Part shown: positions 46,601 to 58,055 of the stretch, one piece after another
Layout of the letters: the number at the start of each line of letters is the position of its first letter
Numbering within the stretch: the stretch's first letter is position 1
From: Fremontodendron californicum
Lineage: Eukaryota; Streptophyta; Magnoliopsida; Malvales; Malvaceae
Assembly (NCBI GenBank): GCA_030761205.1
Contig: JAULJL010000004.1
Coordinates: 36,366,172 to 36,430,171 of the forward strand
Length of the DNA: 64,000 nucleotides
Direction of reading: 5' to 3'
Translations under genes and position numbers: made by a program
The notes under the pieces: generated by a model
Told to the model about the DNA's origin: nothing
The model's input: only the letters and a program-made list of their open reading frames with translations
Database searches by the model: none

Positions 46601-48829
46601 CCTTTAGTTGTCCTGCTTGCATCTTATAGCTTATGATCGCTGAAGACTTTCCAAGGCAAACCAAAGATTAAAATTGGCAATATCCACATGAAAGTATACA
46701 TATTTGCCTGTTATGTTAATCTAGTTCTTAATGCAAGTATGTCTGCATGTGTATGCACAAACAAGTCCTATTGTTAAGATTTTACTAACCCCAGAAGCTT
46801 CAGGTTCCACGAAATATGAAAAGCGTGGCTCCTCATGAGATGGAACCGGAAAGTGTGGTATAGGTTGACAGTCAGGCTTTGAAGTTTTATGCCCAAAATG
46901 AGTCCTTATGAGCTCAACAACACTCTGGAGAGAGAGAGAGAGAGATTGTTACACTCCACTGATTAGAACAGTTATAACTCTAACAGGAGAATTTTCAGAT
47001 TAACCAAGACTAACCTTTGTTTCAGGAAAATCTCCAACAGCTATCACTGCCATATTGTGCAGATCATACCACTTTTCATAAAATTGCTTCAAAGTTTCAG
47101 AAGAAACCGTTTGTATTACTTTTTCCAATCCAATTGGTAGACGCTCAGCATACTGCAATTGAGCAAGGTTGTAAAACTAAGATTAAATAATACAACACCA
47201 AACTTAGGATTGACCAGTTATGAACCAAATAAAAAGTTATTCATGACATTATTCGCTCAAACTCAGGCCTCTCAAATTCTAAAACATAAGCAAAAATAAA
47301 TTTTCACTGTAGATTATAGCAAAATCTGATATCAGATAAAACAAAGACAAAAAAAAAAAGCACCAATGCCCCCTACCCCTCCCCTACCCTGTTAAGCCAA
47401 TGATATAAAAGGGTATGGCAATCAGTACTCGTCCATTTTTTGGAACATTCGCTGAGCACCATGTCTTGCATTGCACAATGTGCAGTAAAAAAGAAAATCA
47501 AATAAGTAGATCTGGTTAGGTGGAAAATGAAAAAAAAAAAAAAATTAGGATTTTATCATGCTATGAGAATGCCAAAAAGAAAACATCCTATAAGGCCTTC
47601 TCTGGGCATTGATGCAATAATTGCAAATGGATCAAAGTTAATAGCAGTACCTTTGAACCTTCCATCATCAAAGCCCAATGTGCATCGTCTATTCTCCCGC
47701 TAGCATTCCGACCCCCTCTATACTCTTCCATTACTGCTCCTCTTTCTTTCTCCAAATCATCTTTCGAGAGTCGAATCTGCATGTCACAAATAGTTTTATA
47801 CCAAAACAAGAAAGGCATTAAGAAAATTTTCAAACTAAAATGGGTTACCAAATACCTCTGAACTAAATTCTGCCAAGACCAAAATGGCCTCAGATAACAA
47901 TTCGGGCTTGTCAATGGGGACAAACAACTCATATACAGTCTCATCGAAATACGTTAGTGCATTATGACAAGGACCAAATTCTGCTCCTATACTTTCCAGG
48001 AATTTGACAATATTGTGATTTGTGTATTTCTTTGTGGCAGAGAAGGCAAGATGCTCAACTATGTGAGCCACTCCACGCTCATCCTCTTCTTCCACAACCG
48101 AGCTGCCATAAACATAATAAATCAGCTTCTTTACAGTTTATATCAGGAACTTGGGTGATCTAGAGTTTAAATGTAGCATGATTATAACAAGGAAATCAAT
48201 AGAGACCTGAGAATCAAATATTTACCTAAATGAAACTATTGATTGGATCCCACCTAAAAAAGTTTCAAGGCAGGAAAATCCAACTTAACAAATAGCTCTT
48301 AGCCACAAAAACCTTTTCTTAAGTGCACATTGTAGATGGTTTTTCTTAGTAAACGTTGCAAATAGTAAAAGAGGCTTTGGGTAATGCTTGGCTTCCAACG
48401 ATTATATTTTTTTGTTTTATTTTCAGTAAGAAACATAGAATTTAAGAATCCAGGAAGGCAGTCAAGTTATAGCCAAAAGTTTCCAACAAAATCAAGATTG
48501 ATCACGATAAAGCTCCCAAGTAACATAGATTATTAATTGCAAGTAAAAGCAAATTAAAAAGCTGAAACCCCCAAAAATTAAGGAAAAACTAAAAGAAAAA
48601 GAGTAAACACTAACCCAACTTTGACAGCTAGAGCTAGAGCAGCTCTCATTCTGGGCTTAGGATTGCAGCGGACATAATAAGACAGACCATTATCAAGCCT
48701 TCCATAGTCAACTCCAAAGGGCCGTTCATCAACCTCTTGGTTCAGAGAAACTTTTAGCGGCTCCAGAGACCTGAAGCTTTGCATCTTTGCCAAGGATGAT
48801 GATTTCTCTGCTGGAAGCACCGACCCCAT
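40645..48829 (-). CDS. M16 zinc metalloprotease, PQQL-like, copy B (intact)
   Basis: Twenty-one exons on the minus strand: 48615-48829, 47856-48102, 47651-47776, 47015-47152, 46790-46924, 46389-46646, 46175-46312, 46018-46087, 45694-45907, 44894-44999, 44443-44676, 43644-43808, 43401-43550, 43226-43317, 42925-43006, 42728-42811, 42521-42637, 42307-42417, 41973-42053, 41018-41191 and 40645-40713. They join in frame to about 1001 residues, close to the family length. I start at the ATG at 48829; an in-frame ATG 33 bp upstream is possible. HIVEHLAFSA (exon 2) holds the inverted zinc motif, and ERGAVMEEYRG the region of the third ligand. The C-terminus is a single hydrophobic helix (ILAGIAGLAVLAL). 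Exon lengths equal those of copy A except exon 1 and exon 20, which is 15 bp shorter. Exon 17 has lost the FLGGNKPSR string kept in copy A, hinting at relaxed or altered constraint. No signal peptide is evident. Confidence 0.92.
41439..41622. mobile_element. Small foldback MITE, copy 2, in intron 19 of M16 copy B
   Basis: Starts CTATGTTGCTCCGACTC and ends GAGTACAAGTAACATAG. It is flanked by ACTTCAGT and ATTTCAGT, an 8-bp duplicate with one mismatch. It is homologous to 9772-9936. Confidence 0.78.
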
Positions 48830-48887
48830 TTCTTGTATTCTTTCCCTTGATTCAGGACACACAATTTGAAGACAAGTCTTGCCTTCC

Positions 48888-48889
48888 CC

Positions 48890-48923
<34 letters not shown>

Positions 48924-48931
48924 ATGGGGGA
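48888..48931. repeat. TA microsatellite with flanking inverted repeat, 5' of M16 copy B
   Basis: A TA-rich run is bordered by CCTTCCCC on the left and GGGGGAAG on the right, so the whole stretch can fold back. It lies roughly 60-100 bp upstream of the copy B ATG, in its 5' UTR or promoter. Confidence 0.8.
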
Positions 48932-49850
48932 AGACTTTTCTTTTGATATAAAATATAACTAAAGAAGAGGACTTAGGTCTTTACAGGTCAATGGCTGAAC
49001 TCCATTGTACTTTCCATTGCATTGCGTGGAAGAAACCTGTTGAAATATAAAATATATGTGGATGGCAATTGGCAAGCCTCTTTCATGAAAATGGAAACGC
49101 CAAGCCTGTCAGAGTTTTTATTTTTTATTTTTTACAACTACTCTTCTTTTTCTGATGCTGTCAGCCTGTTCACGATATCTTACGTTGTCGTTGTTAGAAA
49201 TTAAGTCTAAGAGGGGAAGAAAGAATACAGGAATCTCAAATGTTAACTGTTTGTATTAAAAGATATAATAAGGACTTAGTTTGATTAGATATGTATTAAG
49301 ATAATCTTTGTATTTTTAAAGAGCCAAAACAAGGTTAGGTTATGCGCTGGGTTGGTATAACTATAATACTTTTCCATCCACATGCATTTGTGGACTTCAG
49401 CTTGCTTGTTGCCGAAGAGCGCCGGGAGAGGAAAAAAAAAATATGTAGGGTCGGTTTGGTTAGTCAAACACGGGTTATTTTATAGATACTAGATAATGTC
49501 GGTGAAAAAAAAAATTGTATATACATAAGCAGTTTACTTAGTAGTAATTTTTTTTTTAAAGGAAATAGTATTTTTTTAAAGATGGTGGATAATTTAAAAA
49601 ATATTATATTTAAAATTAAAAAACATAAATATTTTTATAATATTATTAAATTTTTGGTTTTTTTAATAAAATGAGTGATTAAATTGGTGTCACTTGATTC
49701 TGTGACACCAACTCAATTATTTTTTTTTATAATAATATAGATTTGGGTTTCGATTATTAAGAAATAAATAAATTCACCGAAAACATTATAACTTTACTTA
49801 TTAATAATATATTAAAAATGCCTATATACGAAGTAGATTTTTTTGTTGCC
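48932..49850. other. Intergenic region upstream of M16 copy B
   Basis: No gene recognised. A hairpin near 49685-49715 (TTGGTGTCAC pairing with GTGACACCAA over a short loop) resembles the repeat at 3950-4830. Confidence 0.5.
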
Positions 49851-49858
49851 GTTGATAT

Positions 49859-51010
49859 TAGGGGTGTAAATGAGACACTTGTGCTCGTAAGCTACTCGAG
49901 TTCGACTCGAAAAAAACTCGAATTCGATTCGGTTATTATCGAGCCGAGCTCGAGCTCGAGCAGCTCGAGCTATCGAACGAGCCGAGTTCAAGTATCTGAA
50001 TACCATATTCAAGTAGCTCGCGAGCCTAATCGAGCTTTTTAATTTTAATATATATTTTAATATTAAGTTACTACTTTACCCTTAATATATATATGTATAT
50101 ATATATATATTCTTAAAACACAAAACCTAATTTTTTTCCTCTTATTTCTTTTTATCAGCCGCTCTTCACTCTCCCCCTCACAAACTCTCATTCTTGAGCC
50201 CACTGGAAGTTTGAAACCCTTTTAAGCCGACACCACCCATGGGTTCCATGGACACACCGACGGTTACAGAGAATGGTACAAAACAATCTCACGCCGCTGT
50301 AGTAGCAGCGATCGACGGCGACCAAAAGCCTTTGGTCTCCTCAAACGGAGCATCGGCTCAAGTGACGTCGGAGTCTGAGGTAACGAAAAAGAGGAGCTCG
50401 AGTATACTCCCTCTAGAGGTGGGTACTCGCGTGATGTGCCGCAGGAGAGACGGCAAGTATCATCCTGTCAAAGTCATCGAATGCCGTACGATGCATTTCG
50501 CGAAGTATACGCTCCGGACGATGCAGGATTCCTCGTCGCCGTTTGACTTGGGGTTCGTCGTCACCCGCTCATTCCATCATGCGTTGGCTTCGTGGCTGAA
50601 ACTCAATACGATATTAGTCGTTCTTAATACGATATTAGTTGTTCTAAGTATACTTTTAAAATTTTAGATTTGTTTTAGGTGTTAACTGTTGATGATATTT
50701 TTTTTATATATTTTCTTTTCAATGCCAAAAACAAAGAACAAGACAATGCAATTTCTTTTTATCATTATATTATTTAAATACAAAAAATTTATATATTAAA
50801 CAAGCTCGAGTTCGGACTCGAGCTCGAGTATGTAAATCGAGTAAACAAGCTTAATCGAGTCGAGCTCGAATAGTTCGATTTTATCTCGAGCTGAGCTCAA
50901 GTTTAAAAAATAGTATTCGATCGAGTTCGAGCCGAGTTTCGAGCAGCGAGTTTCGAGTCGAGCTCGAGCTTCTCACTATTCAGGCTCGGCTCGGCTCGAT
51001 TACAGTCCTA
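49859..51010. mobile_element. Non-autonomous hAT-like element II carrying a HAM-like gene fragment
   Basis: The 1152-bp element has termini TAGGGGTGTAAATGAGACAC and CTCGATTACAGTCCTA, almost the same as element I. It is flanked by exact 8-bp duplicates GTTGATAT (49851-49858 and 51011-51018). The ends are dense in GAGCTCGAG-type repeats. The interior holds an open frame derived from a host histone acetyltransferase gene. It has one arm of the palindrome seen in element I. No transposase. Confidence 0.9.
50239..50667 (+). pseudogene. Captured MYST histone acetyltransferase (HAM1/HAM2-like) N-terminal fragment
   Basis: The 142-codon frame starts MGSMDTPTVTENGTKQ and runs through KKRSSSILPLEVGTRVMC and RDGKYHPVKVIE (residues about 50-81). 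This is the start of the chromo-barrel (Tudor-knot) domain of plant HAM proteins. The match stops near residue 83; the remaining 59 residues (from TMHFAKYTLRTMQDSSS) do not fit HAM and may be a second captured piece. The acetyltransferase domain is absent. HAM proteins acetylate histone H4. This fragment could at most make a partial domain. It keeps an intact ATG and open frame, so expression should be tested. Confidence 0.82.
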
Positions 51011-51068
51011 GTTGATATAAGATGGAGTTCATTCCTTTTAAAATCTATATTCTATATCTATATGTTAA

Positions 51069-51782
51069 GGGTCTATTTGGATGGGTGATGAGATTGACTC
51101 CGGTGAGATTAAAAACAACGATGGTGATGAGATTGGATACTGTAGCGGTAAGTCAATGGTGGGACATGTGTTTGGATTCAAAAGCAGCGATGGCGATAAG
51201 GTGAATTATAGTGAGAAGATAAAATGATCATTAAGGACATTAGATTAAAATGTGTATATATATAATAAATAATAAAATATATATTAAAATTATATTTTTG
51301 TTAAATAATAATTAAAAAAAATATTTATGTTAAAAAAATAAAAATAAAAGAATTTAAAATAAATTTTTTAAAATTTTGAATAAATTTTAAAAATAATATT
51401 TTTTTATTTATGTAATTAATTATTTTTAATTAATCATTAATTTATAATAATAAAATATGTATTTATTAATTTATTATATATTAATAAAATTTATTTATTA
51501 TATTATATTATATTAAAATAAAATAAATTTTATTTTTAAATAAAAAAATCAAGTGTCAAGGACAAAAATGTTCTTGCAATATTCACGTGAAATTTAAAAA
51601 AAAGGATTAAAGTATGAAAATGCCCTCCCACTTTAGGGCATTTTCATCCACTGGAAAGCTATCAGCACGGTGAAAGCACGCTCACCATGTTAATGGAATG
51701 TCATCCAAGCACCAATTGCAGACGGACCAAAAAATTCCCCAATCGGGCCGCATTAGAGGTACGTTTATATCCAAATGGGGCC
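51069..51782. mobile_element. PIF/Harbinger-like (Tourist-type) MITE
   Basis: The ends are GGGTCTATTTGGAT and ATCCAAATGGGGCC (inverted repeats with few mismatches). TAA lies directly outside both (51066-51068 and 51783-51785), the 3-bp target duplicate of this superfamily. The 714-bp interior is AT-rich and non-coding. A diverged relative starts near 53050. Confidence 0.75.
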
Positions 51783-51785
51783 TAA

Positions 51786-53640
51786 AACAATTCTATAAAG
51801 GGTACTGTAGAAAGGAGAGACATCGACAATTATCTTTTTTTTCAATGTTTTAAATTATAAAATAAATTGATCAATTAAAAATATTTATAATTCATAGTCA
51901 TTATAATAAATAAATATTAATAAGGAAATAAACTTTTTTTTGGCTTTTGTGATTCAATTCGTTTTTAATTTATGGATTTGGGATACTGTAGCAAAGTCAG
52001 ATAGCGACAATTGCCTTTTTTCAGTGTCTTAGAAAAATTATAAAATGGGTTGATCAATTAAAAATATTTATAATCTATAATTACTATAATAAATAATTAT
52101 TAATAAAAAAAAATTAAAAAATTGGCTTTTGTGATTCGATCAGGTAATTTACGGATTCGGATATTGAATTTACTATCCGCAGCAGATTCGAATATGAATC
52201 TTTGGATATCTGTTATTCGAATCCGCTTTAATTTTGGTTCGAATAATGCAGGATATCTGAATCCCTTATCCGCTCCAGTTACATATTTAGTTCTTATTTA
52301 ATTTTATATTTAATTTTTTTTTAAATGATTTAATAAATTCGAATATTTAGCAAATTCGTATATCCAACGGATATTACTCTTTAAATCGAATGCGAATTCG
52401 GATAATGATATTCGGATAGTAAGCGGATAATAAATAAATTTGGATTTCAAATAAATAAAGCGAATTCAGATATTTAAAAAATTAAAGATATCCGATCCGC
52501 TGCCTATTTGTAACCAAATTTTTTAGAAGAATTACAAAATTAACTAATAAACCAAAAATATTTATTATGTATTATCATAATAATCATAATAATATAGAAT
52601 TATTCGTAAGAAAATAGGATTTTTTTTTTGAAATTTGTGCAATTAATAGAGTTTTTTTTTGAAATAATTACAAAATGAACCAATTAATTAAAAATATTTA
52701 TTATCTATTATTAATACATTAAATAATTATTAATAAAAAAATAAAAAAAATAATGTGAAAAAATATTTTGCAATTGTTTTTTTATCTTTTGAGAAAAAAA
52801 ATCAACAGAAGTAATTGGTCAGTTTCGACTCTTATAATCGAAGAAAGTGAAATATGATTGTTAAAAAGATCAAATTATATTTTATATTTTGATCAATTTG
52901 TCTCTTGATATTAAATTGTTTTTTTTTTATTACTATTATTATATGTTGATGTCTTTTAGGCGAGTTGACGTGTTCCATATATTGAATCCTTCTAGAGATG
53001 GAAAAAAAAGTTACGAGAGCGTTGATGTTTGACTTCACATACGTGTTTCGATACTTAAAAATTCATTTAGATGTGTTATGAGATTAATTTCAATAATATT
53101 AAAAATAATAGTAGTGGTGAGGTTGAATATTGTAATGGTGAGATTAAAATTAATTGTGCGATAAATGTTTGGATTCAAACGTGACGATGAGATGAATTAT
53201 AGTGAGAAAAAAAATAATCATTAAAGGCATTAAATTAAGATGAGTATATATATATATAATAAATAATTAAAAATTAAAATTTATATTTATATTAAATAAT
53301 AAAATATATATTAAAATTATATTTATGTTAAATAATAATTTAAAAATTAGAAATTAAAAAATGAATAATTTTTAAAAAAAAAATAGTGGAAGGGGTAAAA
53401 TATATAAAATTATTTTTATATATTTTAATAATATTCTAAATTTTAACACATATTATTTTATTTATTTATTTAAATTTTAATTAATATATAAATTTATTTA
53501 TTATATTAAATTACTAAATATTTAAAAAATTTAAATAAAAAATAAATTAAAATTTTCTAAATAATAAATAAATAAAATAATAAAAATCATTAAAAATAAC
53601 AAAAAAGACAAAATTGAGATTTTGTTCTCCACTCGAAGGT
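51786..53640. other. AT-rich intergenic region with repeat debris
   Basis: No gene. Around 52150-52510 there are repeated GGATATCCGAATCCGC-like motifs in both orientations, suggesting a decayed small transposon. Around 53050-53240 the sequence resembles the Harbinger-like element at 51069 (TGAATTATAGTGAGAA, AATCATTAA), but I could not fix its right end. Confidence 0.45.
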
Positions 53641-53662
53641 CCAATTAGCAACTAGGCCCTCA

Positions 53663-53801
53663 GCCCTCCAGTTGAAAATTGGAGGGCCAGTTAAATTTTT
53701 ATTACATCGAGGGTGCATCCAAATGCACCATCGATGCAATTGCTCTTTAAAAAGAGCAAATATGGGCATAGATTCCATCGTACTGGGTGTGCGATGGAAT
53801 C
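53663..53801. repeat. Cluster of four consecutive short hairpins
   Basis: GCCCTCCA/TGGAGGGC (53663-53687), ATCGAGGGTGCAT/ATGCACCATCGAT (53706-53735, one mismatch), TTGCTCTTT/AAAGAGCAA (53740-53759) and GATTCCATCG/CGATGGAATC (53771-53801) follow one another within 140 bp. Confidence 0.85.
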
Positions 53802-53805
53802 CATA

Positions 53806-54160
53806 TGCATCCTAAGTCAGTGAATGTCTGAGGAGGGTTGGAAAAGGTATTGCTAGAGCAACGGAAGTCTGAGTGTATAGAGTGTGTATATGAGATCAAG
53901 CCTTTGCTGAACTATTTATACCTATTTGGGTCCCTAAGGGGCGCCATGTCCGCTCATAGAAGTTTCGTGATAAAAAATATGGGTGATTTATAGCTAAGTA
54001 GGTAAACCTCGGTATGCTCTTTTGATTGGGTAGGTGGGACTCGATTTGACCTCTGAGATGCTGAGAGACATCCACGTGTCCCTTGTAGTGTTGACCTGGT
54101 CCATAAGGCTTGACGTGCTGGACCATGGGCCTAGTAGGCGTAACAATATTCAAATTTGAA
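53806..54160 (-). mobile_element. Possible LTR remnant with TATA box
   Basis: On the minus strand TATAAATA (53913-53920) is followed by pyrimidine-rich sequence and CACTGACTTAGG near 53815, resembling the R/U5 part of plant Gypsy LTRs. Upstream lie GCACGTCA and CACGTGG. No termini were found. The open frame at 53896-54153 is not convincing as a gene. Confidence 0.35.
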
Positions 54161-54854
54161 TTTTTTACCTATGATAAATTAGTTTTAAATTAAATGCTTA
54201 ACATACTAATACTTAAATGAGGGAAATATTGAGCACTGTTAATTATCAATGCTATATATAAAAGTATTAATTTCAAAAGTGTAAATACTAAATGCATATA
54301 TGCTTTTAATAATATATTAAATTAATTATTTTATTTTTAATTATTGATTTTCTAATTAAATTAATAAAATATTCATTATTAATTATTTTCTTTTAAACAT
54401 TAAAGTCGTTATTAAAATAATTTTTTTTCAATTGATAGTTTTTTATTTAAATTAAATATTGATTAATTTTTGTTTATCTATTTTTTTATGAGAATAACAT
54501 TTTTAAAATTTATTGTTAAGAAAAATAATAATAAGGTTTCGAAAGAATATTAGAAAAACATTTATTAGTTAAGAATCAAGATTTTGTTTATCTAGCTATT
54601 AGGTTATGAAAAAACTTAAAGCATTATTAACTTGATGAGAATCAAAACATGAAAATAACCAAAGATAATAATTAAGATCAAATTGGTAGTATGATAGGAC
54701 ACTTGGATCATAAAATCATGTTAAATTACAAAAATATATATTATCAGATGAGATTAGACATGAATGATTGTGACATAAACATATAATAAGTAACAATAAA
54801 TACATAACCTTTTATAATATATATACATATAATATAACCTTTTATAAGATTTTA

Positions 54855-57396
54855 GTAACTTTAGATATGATTTTGATAGGCTTTGATATGATTTTAATAG
54901 TCCTTGATACGATTTTGATAGTCTTTAATATGATTTTAATACGATTTTGATATTTGATAACCTTTAATATAATTTTGATAACATTTTATGCAATTTTGGT
55001 AAATTCTGATATAATTTTGAAAACTTTCGATGTAATTTTGGTAACGTTTGATACAATGTTGGTAACCTGTGATATTATTTTGACAACCTTTTATATAATT
55101 TTGGTAAGGTTTGATATAATATTTGATAACCTTTAATGTGATTTTGTTAACCTTTGATAAAAAATTTGGTTTTCGTAACCTTTGATATAATTTTGATAAC
55201 TTTTAATATGATTTTGAAAGCCAATAATATAAGGCAACAATTAATGATTATTTAATTACCAATTTAAGTTTTTTTTTTTTTTTTTGCATTTAATACATTA
55301 TTTTTACTGAATTTAAGAAGAAGAAAAATGCATTTATTACATTTTTATTTCTATAAATATTACCTTAACTAGTGTCACTAGGCACTGGTTAACATTTTCC
55401 AATATAATTTTGATAACCTTTGTAATAGTTTTTGTAATCTTTGATATAGTTTTGATAACTTTTGATATAATTTTGACAACCTTGGATATAACTTTGTTAA
55501 CCTTTTAAATTATTTTGATAACCTTTGATGTAATTTCGATAACTTTTGATACAATTTTGGTAACATTTGATATAGTTTTGGTAATCTTTAATATAATTTT
55601 GATAACCTTTTATACGATTCGGTTAACCTTTGGTATGATTTTGATTTTAATAATCTTTAATATAATTTTGATAATATTTGATATAATTTTGGTAATCTTT
55701 TAATAAACTTTTATATAATTTTGGTAACATTTAATATGATTTTTATAACTTTTGATATAATTTTGATACTCTTTAATACAATTTTAATAACCTTTGTAAT
55801 GGTTTTGGTAACCTTTGATATTTGATAATATTTAATATAATTTTGATAACTTTTGTAATTGTTTTGATAATCTTGGATATAATTTTAAAAACTTTTGAAA
55901 TAATTTTGGTAGCCTTCAATATGATTTTGATAACCTTTTATGATTTTGATAGCTTTTAATATGATTTTATCATTTTGATAACCTTTAATAAAATTTTGAT
56001 AACCTTTATACAATTTTGGTAACTTTTGATATAATTTTGGTAACCTTTGATATATTTTTGATAACATTTGATATAGTTGGTAATTTTTAATATGATTTTT
56101 GTAACCTTTAATATAATTTTGGTATCTTTTGATAATATTTGATATAATTTTGAAAACATTTGTAATAATTTTGGTAACCTTTGATATCATTTCGATAACT
56201 TTTATATAATTTTAATAACCTTTGATATAATTTTAAAAAATTTTGTAAAATTTTGATAACAGTTACAATAATTTTGATAACATTTCTAATAGTTTTGGTA
56301 ACATTTGATATGATTTTTATAACTTTTGATATAATTTTGATAATTTTTTATATGATTTTGGTAACATTTGATAAGTTTTTGATAATCTTTTATAATTTTG
56401 ATAACTATTGTTATAATGTTGGTAACTTTTAATATTATTTTGGTAACATTTGATATAATTTGGTAATTTTTTATACAATTTTGGTAACATTTTATATGAT
56501 TTTGATATAATTTCAATAACTTTTGATATAATTTTGAAAGCCTATAATATAAATTTGGTAATTTTTTAAATAATTTTGATAACTTTTATAATAGTTTTGG
56601 TAACCTTTGATATAATTTTGATAACTTTTGATATATTTTTGACAACCTTGTATATAGTTTTGTTAACCTTTGAAATTATTTTGATAACCTTTAATATGAT
56701 TTTAATAGCCTTTTATATGATTTTGATAATCTTTGATGTAATTCCAGTAACCTTTAAGACAATTTTGATAATTTTTGATTAATTTTGATAGCATTTAATA
56801 TAATTTTGACAGCCTTTGATATAATTTTGATAATCTTTTATACGATTTGTTAACCTTTGGTATAATTTTGATTGTGGTAATTTTTTATATAATTTTGATA
56901 ATTTTTGATAAATTTTTATATTATTTTGCTAACTTTTTAATAAAATTTGATATAATTTTGATAAATTTTTTTATATGATTTTGGTAACTTTTGATATAAT
57001 TTTAATAACTTTTAATATAATTTTGATAGCCTTTAATATAATTTTATAACCTTTATAATAGTTTTGGTAACCTTTGATATTTGATAATATTTAATATAAT
57101 TTTGATAAGTTTTGTAATTGTTTTGGTAATTTTGGATATAATTTTAAGAATCTTTGAAATGATTTTGATAACTTTTGTAATTGTTTTAGTAATCTTGGAT
57201 ATAATTTTAGGAACCTTTGAAATGATTTTGATAACTATCGATATTATTTTGATAATTTTTTTTATATAATTTTGATAACCTTTAATATGATTTTTTTCAT
57301 TTTGATAACTTTTGATATAATTTTGATAACTTTTAATACAATTTTGGTAACTTTTGATATAATTTTGGTTACCTTTGATATAATTTTGATAACCTT
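54855..57396. repeat. 2.5-kb minisatellite, unit about 21 bp
   Basis: The unit is close to ATAATTTTGATAACCTTTGAT, repeated with many substitutions and length changes over more than 2.4 kb. About 160 bp of unrelated sequence (55230-55390) interrupts it. Open frames on both strands reflect the repeat (ITFDIILVTFD-like strings) and are not genes. The array ends exactly where the Gypsy LTR begins. Confidence 0.93.
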
Positions 57397-58055
57397 TGTA
57401 GACACCTAATTTTGTCCGGGCCTTTTAAAAGGAATTTTGATTTGTCCCCTCTCGGGTTTAATATTTTTGTAAAAGTCACGGTCGCGATTTTAGATTTTTA
57501 AAAAAATGTTCTAAATTATATATATCATTTTTAGCTTTAATTGTTCAAATAAAAACGGACCGTAAAATTACCAATTTTAAAATTCAATTTAAACCCGAGA
57601 TGAAAAAGTTTAATCTTGAGTTTTATTAGATTTTTAAAATAAAATTGAAAATATTTGAAAAAATAAAAAAAGAAGATTGGAATAAAGGATGGGTAATTTA
57701 GACATTATACATTTTTTTAGGTTAGGTACATGTTAAAAAAGGGGGCCGATGATTTGGTTTCTTTGGAGGGAGCAAAAAAGCTAAAAGAAAAAGCTAAAAA
57801 AAAGGGTTGCTAAAAGATAATGGTAGTGGAATCCATAGTAAAAAAACCAAGGGAGAGCTAGTAACCAAGGGCAAAAACCACATGGAATTTCGGGGGATTA
57901 ACCAAAAACATATTGAAATCAAACACCACCATTCTCAGATCTCTAGGATCTCAGATTTTCAAAGGGAAAAAATGACTTCTTGTTTCTCGAGAAAATTCTC
58001 TTCTTTTAGCTCTTTGTCTTAGCTAATTTGGTGCTCATTCTACTACTTACCTTTT

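Noticed and set aside
53663..53801. MicroRNA precursor
   Set aside because: The stems are short and separate; none forms one 21-nt-plus duplex with a single loop, so I kept it only as a hairpin cluster.
54954..57269. Several open frames with ITFDIILVTFD-type repeats
   Set aside because: They are translations of the 21-bp minisatellite, occur on both strands and have no domain.
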